Positions 1 through 10,011 of a stretch of DNA of 33,313 nt are shown in pieces (the stretch's first letter is position 1; every line of letters begins with the position of its first letter). The notes under the pieces are model-generated. The model worked only from the letters and a program-made list of their open reading frames with translations. It made no database searches and was not told where the DNA came from. The position numbers and the translations under genes were made by a program. Where the stretch lies: the NCBI GenBank assembly GCA_910592005.1, contig CAJVPP010000408.1, positions 1 through 33,313 on the forward strand, written 5' to 3'. The stretch is from Funneliformis mosseae. Its lineage: Eukaryota; Glomeromycota; Glomeromycetes; Glomerales; Glomeraceae.

Positions 1-162
1 TATGATCAGCAAACAGAATTTACAATTTTGATCACGTGATAACTAGATTTCCTTAAATAGAAATTATGACAGAAGGGGGGAGAGGAGGGAAATCTTAAAA
101 ATTTAAATGACATCATTTCTGGCCCTCCCCTTATGGAGTCAGTTGAAATTTGCCATTAATAT

Positions 163-300
163 TCATGACAATGTAGCGTATAGAGCAAGAGCTTGACAAT
201 GCAAATTAAGTTCATTTGCATCAAAGGTTTTTTGAGATTGTTTGTATGATTCTGGATTTGCATAGCTAAAAAACTCAAGGAAAATCTCAGGTATGTGATA
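163..300 (-). pseudogene. Possible terminal exon of an unrecognised minus-strand gene
   Basis: The minus strand from 300 to 163 is open for 45 codons and ends in TGA. Its composition looks like real protein (it reads PEIFLEFF near the start and HCQALALYATLS at the end), unlike the lysine/asparagine/isoleucine noise of the surrounding DNA. A possible splice acceptor (TAG) lies immediately upstream, at 301-303. Another coding-like minus-strand stretch lies at 513-815, but I could not join the two in one frame without crossing stop codons. It may therefore be a decayed gene or a gene with exons I did not resolve. The family is not recognised. A caution: a good plus-strand donor (CAG|GTATGT at 291) overlaps the start of this exon. 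Confidence 0.3.
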
Positions 301-512
301 CTATGTTCTTCAAGTTTCTGGTGATTGCACATGTTAACATATCAAATCGTCTCTGTCAAACTAATAATAAATTGTTTTTCTTATGTATTAGCATAGGATT
401 GGGTAGACCATTCTCCATTATGACAATGAATTCAATTGACAAGATTAACTCATAATATTAGTTTATGATTTGTCCTGTCTAATTGTAAAAAAGCTAGTAA
501 ATGTAACTGAGT

Positions 513-815
513 TCAATATGCATTTTGCATCAGAATTGTAAAGCTATCTTGCTGCGATACAATATCAGAAATTGCATTATTGTTGATTTTAAGCTGATAA
601 CATATATGTATTTCTACATTTTTTGTAAGTTTTATAATATCATAATTAAGACTAACTTGGGTTACAACTGAAACTGGTATCTCACTCAACTTGACACGTT
701 CTACTATTTCAAAACTTGTCACAGTAATATTGCACTTGGACGATAATTCTTTAGTTACGAGCTTTACAAAAAAATCTTTGATTATTATTTTATAAGGTAT
801 AGGATAGATATATTA
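513..815 (-). pseudogene. Coding-like open stretch of about 100 codons, unrecognised
   Basis: On the minus strand the frame is open from just after a TAA at about 813-815 down to the TGA at 513-515. An internal ATG-less stretch reads KLVTKELSSKCNITV and then VERVKLSEIPVSVVTQV, which looks like genuine protein rather than translated A+T noise. There is no convincing start codon for the full stretch. An upstream ATG at 866 reads a 17-residue peptide that ends in this frame's neighbourhood, but I found no splice that joins them in phase. It may belong to the same gene or gene remnant as the 163-300 stretch. No domain is recognised. Confidence 0.3.
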
Positions 816-3800
816 CCCATGAAGAATTTGTAAGCCTTTAGAGATACAAATATTTGCAAGCGACATATTTGTCAAAGGTTAAAAAAAGGTAGGTTGAAGC
901 TGGAAAAAAGTTTTCTTAACGTGTTTTTTATTCCTATTTTTATTAGCTTACGTATATGATTTCATTAAATTTACGTAATAAAGATCCATTACGAGTTTTA
1001 AATTCTGGAACGCAGTCAAAAGAGGAAGTTAATAAATCATACAAAATCTTTAATCGCTGGTAATATCTCAAATTTATAATGCAAGATCCATATTATCATA
1101 AATCTGAATTTCTGAATTAGCAATTAATTTGATTAAGTTAGTAATTAATGATTATATAAAAGATGTCTTATTGATTAGCCAATTCAATTGACAATTTCAT
1201 TTTTTATTGATACTTTAATTTTTCACATTTATTATGATAAAATTTATTAAAACGGATTTTATTTTATCTTCATCAAAAAATTATTATTAATATTAGAATT
1301 CAAAGTTTATTATATTATAAATGCGTAATACAAAATTTTTAACATATAAAATTTTTATCTAGGTAATCAGGTTGTAAAACTATAAAAATGCTGTGTAAAA
1401 CTTTTTTGATTAAAAAATTTTTTGTTTCTAAAAATAAAAATCTGGGCAGCCGGGCTGCATAAAGCCAATTTTGGATATGAAAACTAATAATATTATTTTG
1501 TCTTGCCTTATCATAAAACACAAGTTAAACTTTATTTTATAATTATAAATTATATATTTTTAGTTACACATGATTCTAAAATATGATTGGTTTCAATTTA
1601 TTGACATTGATATTATATGAATATTACATCTGATTCTAAAATATCATTGGCTATTCACATATGTGATAGATAAATATTGCATAATTTTGAGTATATATGT
1701 AAGTCTTTCGTTATGTTTCAGACAATCAGTTTTTTATCATATATTTTTATTAAGAATTTTTTAATACTGAATCTGATTTTAATTGTTATCTTCTTATATT
1801 TTAATATAATGAAAAAGTTAAGTTTTTATTACTATAAAAAACATTTATTAATGTTCTTTTTTTATAAGTTAAATTCCTAAATTCTTAAACCTTCAGATAA
1901 AGTAAAACTTAATAGAAAAATTTAAGAAAATTTATTTTTAATTTAAAAATACTAATATTAATTTACTTTGTAAATCTAATCTGATATTCTTTAAATCTTA
2001 GAATTAGGTAAGTTCTATAAAGAGAAAAAGAATGTGAGATTTATGAAGATTTATTTTAAAAAAATAAGAAAAATAATTAATGCTTATATTTTGTAAGTTC
2101 TAGAGCTTTTAAGCTTTAAACTTTAAGATAAGTTCTTATAAATAAAGAAAAAAATATATCAAATTTATTTTTAAAAAAAAATAATATATCTTTTTATAAA
2201 TTTTAAATTTTTTAAAACTTTAGAATTAAAAGTTAATTTTATAGAAAAAAAATGTACTATATGTTACAGCATACATTATTCTCTAAAAATAATACTTCAC
2301 ATGATTAATACCTGAATACTATTCATTATCTATATTGACCTAATTACAAATAATATCCAGATACTTTTTAAAGCTAAACTTTGTGAAAATTGATTAATAC
2401 TTGATATAATATCATGTTTTCAATATTAATTTTTTCTATGACTTGAATATTTTTTGTAATTTTTATATAAAGTGAGAAAAAGTATTAAGTTTTTCTTAAT
2501 ATTTGCGAAGCTGAATTGAAGAAGAAAAGTAAACTTAATTTATTTTTTTATATTTATTTATTAAAATTGTATAATTGTAACCTCTATATACAGTATCTCT
2601 CGTAAATTGTATCCTTCTTAAAATAATACTTGGTTTCTTATTTAGTATCTGTGAATACTATTCAATTTAAAAAATCACATTTTGATTAAGACTCTGAATA
2701 CTGTATGCAGTAGCATATGGTATATTTTTTTTTAACTAATATTTACTTTTTGTAGGTTTTAAAATTTTTATATCATAAAATTTTTGAATTGTTAAAAAAT
2801 TAAACTAATCCAAATTATTTAATAAAATAGATTATAATTATATAATTAATTACATGCTAAAGTGTGTCATTATTATCTAAAATAAAATTAATAAAAATTT
2901 TAGTCATATATTTCAAATTAAGGTAGAGTAATATATTTTACTTAATATATATATTACTAATAAATTTGCTATGTATCTTATAATTTCTTGTAATTAATTA
3001 CTATCTAATAATAATTATTATATTTTTAAAAAAATAAGTAATTAATTATCATAATTATGAATTACATTTTTACATAACTATATATAACTATTATAACATG
3101 TTTTCATACATAATATGGTATCAACAAATGAGAAATTAACAGAATTTTTATTATTTAATGATAAATGAAGAAAAAATTAAGAAAATTAAAATTTACTAAA
3201 AGTATATATACTAAGAAACGAAAACTGCTATTAAATCTGAAACAATCTATTAGTATTTGCTTTTATATAGACTTTTGTGTAATTATCAAAGACCAATTAA
3301 TATCAATTCAATTATTGAGCAGGCAGATAAACAGATATATGTGTAATCTTAGATCTATATATATATAATCCTTCTGATTTTAAAAACAACAACTTTTAAT
3401 TCTTAATGTGAATGATTATCACAATTTACATAAATCTTATATTCCAAGTATAATATCTATTAATTATATTTTACATATGGCAATTCTTTTGTTTAACATT
3501 AATGATACCTTCTAATTCTATTATTTACATTAAATTTATCTACTATTTATAACCCAAATAGTGTTGATGCAAAGTTATTTAAACAGACATTTAATTCACA
3601 ATATATAGTTAAATTTGCAATTAATTATATTGTATAAAAATCCACTTGGCATTCAATTACTGATAAGATTACGCTCTGAAAATTCCTTTCTAGGGGTTGA
3701 ATTCGAATAATCATTTTTGAAAATTTTGAAAAAGATATCTTCATTGATTGTATTTTTTCATCATTTATACGTCAATAACAAGTCTTCACATGACATTAGT

Positions 3801-3960
3801 TGAGCAAAAATGTCTAGAATTTTCTGATATCATAGAATAATGATAGTTTCTGACGAATATTACATAATTAAATTTTTATGATCACAGTAGTACAAATTCG
3901 GACCAAAGAACTCTTTTTGGAGTCATCTATGCATACCGTCGATCATTTTGATAAACGTGG
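816..3960. other. A+T-rich region without recognisable genes
   Basis: About 3.1 kb of extremely A+T-rich sequence with stop codons in every frame. The longest open frames (for example 1677-1880 and 3165-3368, plus strand) consist mainly of K, N, I, L, F and Y codons and have no recognisable motif. The 60-bp-period direct repeat at 1564-1650 lies here. It is likely decayed intergenic or transposon-derived DNA. From about 3900 the composition becomes more balanced as the YPI1 promoter and leader are approached. Confidence 0.6.
1564..1650. repeat. Two-copy direct repeat, 27 bp, period exactly 60
   Basis: Positions 1564-1590 and 1624-1650 are near-identical. Both read TTACA, then an ATGATT or CTGATT variant, then CTAAAATAT and finally G/C ATTGG. 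They are offset by exactly 60 bases. The DNA between the copies is unrelated. No third copy was seen nearby. It may be a remnant of a tandem duplication or a small mobile element. Confidence 0.55.
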
Positions 3961-4084
3961 CGAATAAAAATGGGCACGGGCCATCCAAAAATTTCTTCGA
4001 TTATTAATTATTATTATTATTATTTAAAAATTTTTTTTTCTTTTCTTGGATATTTTTATTTTTCAATCTCAAAAGGATATATTA

Positions 4085-4835
4085 ATGGCAGCTGGAGATT
4101 CTTTACGTTATCATACTCGTACCGTGGTACCAACAGGTATTATTGGAATTAGAAAAGGAATGGTATTTTATTAAACGTTATTAACTACTTTTTTTCTAAT
4201 TAGGTCGTCCAGAAACATATGGGTCTAGAACTTTGACACTTCATCCTGAAGAACTTGGTGAAGCACCAGTTCCTTCAGGAGAAGCAGATGACACATCATC
4301 ACAACCTATCGGAACTTTAAAGCTTCGTGGTAGACCATCTGATAATAGAAAAGTTAAATGGGATGACGGTGTAGTGGATAACGAAGGTTTGGGAAAGAAA
4401 AAATCGAAGAGTAAGTAAAATTTTTTTTTTATAACTTTTCTTTTCATAAAAATTTCGAATCATATTATAACATATTTCTAAATTCTTGAAGTTTGTTGTA
4501 TTTATCATAAACCTCGTGCGTTTGATGAATCATCGGACGAAGAATCCAGTAGTAGTGATTCTGACAATTCTGATCATGATCATGATCATAAACACGAGGG
4601 TGGAGAAAATAGCAATCATCATCATCACTTTCATCATCGCCATAAGCGTTCCAATAAAAATCGAAGCAACAGCCCAAATGCTTATGAACGTCAACCACAA
4701 TACAAAGGTACAATTCAATTCTTTCTTGTCTTTACTTTTCTTTTAAGTAATAGTAACGATGATAATTACAATATAGAACGTCCACGTCCGCCAAGTCCAG
4801 GTCCAGAATCCAAGGATAATCCAACATCATCATAA
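4085..4835 (+). CDS. YPI1: Protein phosphatase 1 inhibitor, YPI1/PPP1R11 family
   Basis: A four-exon gene: 4085-4136, 4204-4410, 4492-4707 and 4777-4835, giving 177 residues. All introns are GT..AG and 67-81 nt. The protein binds and regulates protein phosphatase 1 in the nucleus. The RVxF-type PP1-docking motif appears as KVKW (residues 67-70), followed by VDNEGLG and the family hallmark CCIYHKPRAF (88-97). After this come an acidic DESSDEESSSSDSD run, a His-rich HDHDHDHKH/HHHHFHHRH stretch (roughly 112-140) and a Pro-rich tail. The start is the ATG giving MAAGDSLRYH. An earlier ATG at 3970 opens a frame that reads through low-complexity leader. AATAAA lies at 4863. The gene converges on the mitochondrial uL3 gene with 226 bp between stop codons. 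Length and motif order fit the family well. Confidence 0.92.
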
Positions 4836-5061
4836 GATTTATTTGGTATTTAAAAATAGAATAATAAATAGATATATACTTTTTTCCTATTATGTTTTTG
4901 CTTTTACAATTTAATTAAGAATTTATGTAGTCATTCGCAAACATACAAAAAAAAAAAAAAAATAGGACATTTGAATTTATTTGCAATAAAAGTGCATAAT
5001 CATTCAAATATAATACAGTACATATATAAATTTATTTATTTTATTTATTTATCGGCAAACT

Positions 5062-6239
5062 TTAAACTTCCTTGGGTATGAAGGGGTCAACCCCACCAGT
5101 TTTAGCCATTAATTCTCTTGGCATGGTCTTTACAATTTCGGGATTTATAGTAGGAAAAGGTGGTGGAATACAATCCGACGGAAAACATTTTTTTCCATGT
5201 TTCTTTATGGCATCTCTTATTCTTACGAATTGATTATCAAAGCCAGGAACAGAACCTTTGATATAAATAAGATTCAAATAATTATCAATCTTTAGAACTT
5301 TCAAATTTAAAACTGTCGCACTTTGACCTCCAAGTCTACCAGCCATCTTTTTGCCTTTAAAAACTCTTCCTGGATCCTATAATAATAATAATTTAATATA
5401 AGATAGGGGAAGGTGATAAAAAAAAAGGGTAATCTTTATATTAAACAAACCTGATTTTGACCAGTTGAACCAGCAGAACGATGAGCCAACGAAGTACCAT
5501 GTGAAGCTGGCAATCCTTTAAAATTCCATCTTTTCATTACACCCGCAAAACCTTTACCAATACTGTAAAAAAAAATAAAAGATTTTTTTTTTTTTTTTTT
5601 TTTTTTTTGATTATCATGAAAAAAATAAAGTGTGTAATATCTTACGATGGAGCTGTTACATCCACGTATTGTCCTGGTACAAAATGAGCTGCCTTTATCT
5701 CTGTTCCAACGGGTACGACAGCATCGGGAGTGATATGAAATTCTAACAACTTCGCTTTTGGGTTAACTCCCGCATTCTCAAAATGACCTAATAATGGTTT
5801 TTTAAATCGGTTCTTTCCTTCAGAACAACCAACTTGGACTGCAACCAAAGGTGGTCTAATCCTTTTTTGATTTTCTTTAATTTGTACCACTTGAACTTGT
5901 TCCAACTTTTATTTTTTTTAAGTAAATTTTACACATTAATGTGAATCCATGAATAATGAAAATGCAATAAGTAATTATATATATTTTTGATACCTGTAAG
6001 ATTGTCACCGGATGTCTTACACCCCACTCATCCCATAATGCGGACATTCCTTTTTTTCTAGCAATTGCACCTATTCGTATAGAATTATTTGTCCATTTTG
6101 GTTCTTTTGTTAATGTTTCAGTAGATTCATGAGAAGGGTTGGTATCTCTAATCGATGAAAAATTTCTATTAAAAGCTGATTTATTCAATTTAATTAAATT
6201 AAGAATAAAAGTATTTGGTTTAAGTTTTGAAGAAAGCAT
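5062..6239 (-). CDS. MRPL3: Mitochondrial large-subunit ribosomal protein uL3m
   Basis: Exons on the minus strand are 6239-5994, 5905-5646, 5562-5451 and 5376-5062, giving 310 residues in one frame. The protein is the mitochondrial homologue of bacterial L3, a core 23S rRNA-binding protein near the peptidyl transferase centre. The N-terminus ([11 protein letters not shown]...) is basic, hydroxylated and poor in acidic residues, as expected for a mitochondrial targeting sequence. It is followed by a region starting [16 protein letters not shown] that is typical of uL3 N-termini. The uL3 signature is clear from about residue 172: [20 protein letters not shown], then [20 protein letters not shown] and MAGRLGGQ. 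The yeast counterpart is called MRPL9. It is divergent from PPM1, with 142 bp between start codons. One intron carries a 26-nt T tract (5583-5608). Confidence 0.95.
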
Positions 6240-6381
6240 GGTAAATTAAAATAAGGACGCCTCTCCTTTTAAGAAAAAAATTGAATCATTTTTAAAAGAT
6301 CGATATCAACCAATCAGAACATTTTTAGGAAAATCCTTCTATAAATATCTAAAAACAATCAATTATATAGTCTTTCTATCA
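6240..6381. promoter_or_regulatory. Compact bidirectional promoter of uL3m and PPM1
   Basis: Only 142 bp separate the divergent start codons at 6239 (minus) and 6382 (plus). A CCAAT box is present on the plus strand at 6310-6314 (in ACCAATCAG). CCAAT boxes recruit the HAP/NF-Y complex, which in yeasts and other fungi activates nuclear genes for mitochondria. The motif is directly visible; its use here is inferred. Confidence 0.5.
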
Positions 6382-7951
6382 ATGGCTTTTCGTACACCTT
6401 CTACAACAGATACTTCGAGTCAGGATAATGCTATACGCGGAACTAACGACGACGCGGTGACAAGTAAACTGTAAGTAATTGTTTAAAAGGTTGTGGTGAA
6501 TTCTATTGTATTCTTTTTTTCCATTGAAACGTTTTCTCGAGTCTTTTTAAGGGTTATACATAAATTTATATTTTATACTCTCGAAAAATTAAAAATTAAA
6601 AATTGAAATTTTTTTCTTTGATGAAAAAGGTCGGCAGTTAATACGGGATATATTAATGATATATTCGTAAAATATTTTGTTAAAAGACCATCGAAGAGAC
6701 CTCCAATCATCAATAGAGGTTCATATGTTCGTAATACGGGTTTAGATATATTGATCACGAAATTTTTGGAAGTTGGTGGTGAAAAGTTAAAGAAACAAAT
6801 CGTATCACTTGGAGCAGGATCTGATACGCGATATTTTCATTTTAAGGTATCATTGATTAAAAAAATCATTAAAAATTTAAAGATATATATATATATATAT
6901 ATTTTTTAAAAATAAAATTCTTTTTATTAGAATACATTACGTAAATTTCATAAATATTTTGAAATCGATTTTCCTGAAATTACATCAAAAAAAGTTGCAA
7001 TAATTCTTAGAAATAAGGATCTATCACATTTAATTGGGACCAAAATGCAAATTGGTATGTGAATCAATAATCAATTTTTTTTTAAAAAAAATGGGTGTAA
7101 AATTTGGAATTTTGTATGATTATAGGAAAAGGAGGTACGGAAATTTACGCGCCAGATTATTGTTTAATATCAGGAGATCTTAGAGAATGGGAGGATAATT
7201 TAGTGCCGCGATTAGAAGAACACGGCTTTAATCGAAGGTTAGTAAGAAAGATATTCTTTAAAGTCACGTCTTCAATACATTGAACTAACTAAAAACTAAA
7301 ACCAAAACAAAAAAAAAAATCATTTTATAAATGATGATGATAAAAAAAAAGTATTCCAACATTATTTTTATCAGAATGTGTATTAATTTATATGGATCCA
7401 ATTGATTCTAATAAAATCGTACAATGGGTTGGAGATAATATGAAAGTAGCAATGTTTATAGTCTTTGAACAAATTTTACCAAATGATCCTTTTGGGTCTG
7501 TCATGTTACAAAATTTAAGAGCTGTTAATATTGAACTTCGTGGTATATACGCTTATCCTGACTTACAAAGTCAAAAAGATCGTTATCTACGGCGTGGATG
7601 GACTCATGCCGAAGCTGTTGACATAAATGAAATTCATGATCGTCATATTGATTCAAATGAACTTTCCAGGTGATGAATAATAATTAATTGATAGATTGGA
7701 ATATTTTTTTTCTCATCTTGATTTTAAAAAACAAGATTGATTTAAAACATTTTCTTTTTCTTTTAATAACTTGCAGAATATCAAAATTGGAATTTCTTGA
7801 TGAACTCGAGGAATGGCGTCTTCTTGCTACTCATTATTGTATCGCTTGGGCTTATACTGTAAAAGATGCAAAAGATAAATCTTTATTTGATCATGTAAAA
7901 TTTGTCAACTATGAACGGACAGAGAACTTATCATATTTAACCTATGTGTAA
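6382..7951 (+). CDS. PPM1: Leucine carboxyl methyltransferase 1 (PP2A methyltransferase)
   Basis: Six exons: 6382-6470, 6630-6846, 6931-7054, 7126-7237, 7352-7669 and 7777-7951, giving 344 residues (family usually about 330). The enzyme uses S-adenosylmethionine to methylate the carboxyl group of the C-terminal leucine of the PP2A catalytic subunit, which favours assembly with B-type regulatory subunits. Visible family motifs are the N-terminal YVKYFVKRPSKRPPIINRG-type segment (here starting NDIFVKYF), the SAM-binding SLGAGSDTRYF (about 89-99), FEIDFPE, SGDLREWED, and the FLSECVLIYM strand with MDP following. The C-terminal part has LEEWRLLATHYCIAWA. Introns are 71-159 nt. It shares a promoter with uL3m. 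A polyA/TAA microsatellite follows the stop codon. No damage is seen. Confidence 0.94.
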
Positions 7952-7953
7952 TC

Positions 7954-8115
7954 ATTCCAATAATAATAATTTCATAATAATAATAATGATGATAATAATA
8001 ATAATAGTAATAGTAATAATAGTAATAATAGTAATTAAAAAATTTTTTAATGGATATCGCAACCTTTATTCTTTAATTTACCTCGATAAATCTATTATTA
8101 TTGAAAGAAAGAAAG

Positions 8116-8150
<35 letters not shown>
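7954..8150. repeat. TAA/TAG microsatellite, GAAA repeats and 33-nt A tract
   Basis: Just after the PPM1 stop codon, imperfect TAA, TGA and TAG trinucleotide repeats run from about 7960 to 8035. Short GAAA repeats (8102-8116) follow, then an uninterrupted A tract of about 33 nt (8116-8148). It is simple-sequence DNA in the 3' flank, prone to length variation and sequencing error. Confidence 0.85.
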
Positions 8151-8154
<4 letters not shown>

Positions 8155-8868
8155 GTTAGCTTTTTCAAAAGTAATTTTTGTTTTTTAAAAAAAAAAAATG
8201 CCTTTCACTCAGAGAGAAGATAGGATTCTTCATAATTAATTATTTTAGAATTCAGATTAATAAAATAGTTTACGATACATATTATACATTTGACATCATC
8301 GCGAAGAGAACAATAAAAAGCTAATAAAATATATAAATTACAAATACCTTCTTTTGTGTTTCTTTAGTGTTTGAAATTTTTTTTTTTCTTTTTTAAGGGG
8401 CCCTTTTATTGGATCTGCATTAAACAGCGGTTCATGATTATCCCATGTCATTTACGTGACGTGAAGCGATTTTTGAGGGGTCGATCTTAAAATTGAGGTG
8501 GAAGCAGTCGAATATGCATTCTTTCCTTTTGTGTGTATGTGACATAATTACAAATACCCAAAAAGTATAAACCATTGTGAACAAATTTAGGTAATCGTCT
8601 GCGCATCCTATAATCTTATAAAAATACGCGCGGTTTAAAAAATTTTTTTTTTTTGTTTACATGTTTACACGTTCGCTACTTGTTTATCAAGGTGACGGTA
8701 TTACCCAATTTCATTCATGAGCAGATGGATCGAAGACCGATAAAATGAGCACGTTCCCCTCTCTCAATGAACTCTTTCTCCAAAAAAAAAAAAATCTTCC
8801 TCCAAAAAATTAACCTTACTCTTCACTATCACAACGTTTATCATATATAAAAATTTTTATTAAACAAT
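8151..8868 (+). promoter_or_regulatory. dUTPase upstream region with CRE-like and CGCG elements
   Basis: The 718 bp before the dUTPase ATG contain a doubled ACGTGA/ACGTGAAG element (about 8453-8465, TTACGTGACGTGAAG). There is also an ACGCGC core at 8626-8631 next to a TTATAAAA TATA-like sequence at about 8616. CGCG-core motifs of this kind resemble MCB/E2F sites that drive G1/S transcription of nucleotide-metabolism genes in yeasts and animals. Their role here is inferred from the sequence alone. Confidence 0.4.
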
Positions 8869-9783
8869 ATGCCAAGTACAGAAGAAATGGCCACGATTTC
8901 TACTACTCCTATCACCCCCACCTCCCCCAACTCCCCATCCTCTCCCACTTGTCCTGCCACTCCCAACATCAGAAAACGAAAGTCTCCAGGTTCACCTGTT
9001 CTTTCGGATTTACATGTAAACCAACTTAGTCCTTCAGATTCACCGAGACCTTCAGTAAAACGTTGTAGAACTTCAAGTTCCTCAGCTTCACCTAATAAAG
9101 ATTTACTCGTCAAACGTCTCACTTCTAAAGCAAAACTTCCATTTCGTGGCTCCGGGCAAGCTGCTGGTTATGATTTATTCAGGTATAATAAATAAAGTTA
9201 TTTCATTTTCGTTGTTAAAATAATTAAATCTATTTTTATTTATTTATATTTATTTATTATAAATAAGTGCGGCCGATATAGTTATACCAGCTGAAGGAAA
9301 AGCTTTGGTTCCTACTGACATCTCAATTGGTATTCCAGAGGGAACTTATGGTCGCGTTGCCCCAAGAAGTGGACTTGGTATTAAATTCTTACAACTTTCT
9401 TTTTTTTTTTTTTTTTAATCTTCATCGCGTATTAAATCCTTACGTATTGATTTCGCTACGTTCTCCCTTCAAAAAGCTTTAAAAAATTTCCTTGATTGTG
9501 GTGCTGGCGTCATAGATTCTGATTATCGTGGCCCATTAGGAGTTCTTTTGTTTAATCATAGTAAACGTGATCATCAAGGTAATAAATAATATTTCGAGCC
9601 TTTATAATTTATTTATTTGAGGAAAAACTTGAAATCTTAATATAATTATTTACAGTTAAAGAAGGTGATCGAATCGCGCAACTTATTCTTGAAAGGATTC
9701 GTACTCCAAATGTCATTGAAGTCGATGAATTGGGAGGAACTGAACGTGGTCTTAATGGATTCGGCTCTACGGGACTTCGATAA
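8869..9783 (+). CDS. DUT1: dUTP diphosphatase (trimeric dUTPase)
   Basis: Four exons: 8869-9182, 9268-9377, 9477-9578 and 9656-9783, giving 217 residues. The enzyme hydrolyses dUTP to dUMP and pyrophosphate, keeping uracil out of DNA and supplying dUMP for dTTP synthesis. All five trimeric-dUTPase motifs are present in order: I AAGYDLFSA (98-106), II APRSGLA (about 136-142), [12 protein letters not shown] (152-160, with the catalytic Asp at 155), [10 protein letters not shown], and [15 protein letters not shown] (202-215). The start codon gives an N-terminal extension of about 75 residues that is absent from a minimal enzyme. It is rich in S/T-P pairs and contains basic RKRKSPGSP and VKRCR clusters suggestive of a nuclear localisation signal with phospho-sites. 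The gene converges on the CHERP-like gene with 228 bp between stop codons. Confidence 0.96.
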
Positions 9784-10011
9784 ATTTTTTTTAATTAATA
9801 ATTCTAATTCTAGTTTATAATTGCTTTCTAATATTCTTTAATGCTTTCTAATGCTTTATAACATAATATATATATATATTGCTTTTTTCTTTGTCATTTA
9901 ATAAATAGTTGAAAATAATTAAATAATTGAGATTCACGATATGTGGTTATAAGTATATAAACATAAAATTTTATTACGAAGTTCTTTTTGTGTTTTCTTC
10001 CTAAAAATTAA

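Noticed and set aside
1677..1880. 67-codon plus-strand open frame
   Set aside because: Phe/Ile/Lys/Leu-rich translation of A+T-rich DNA without motif or good start context.
3165..3368. 67-codon plus-strand open frame starting MKKKLRKLKF
   Set aside because: Basic and A+T-driven composition, no recognisable domain, in a region of stops and no splice-linked neighbours.
3970..4152. Upstream ATG (MGTGHPK...) as the start of YPI1
   Set aside because: It opens a frame rich in Tyr/Phe from poly-TTA leader; the ATG at 4085 gives the family-like N-terminus and splices in phase.
4465..4746. Overlapping open frames of 60-86 codons on both strands over YPI1 exon 3
   Set aside because: They are other-frame readings of the Asp/His/Ser-rich codon repeats of YPI1, whose own frame fits the family.
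7944..8159. 71-codon open frame after PPM1
   Set aside because: Translation of TAA/TAG microsatellite and poly-A; simple repeat, not a gene.
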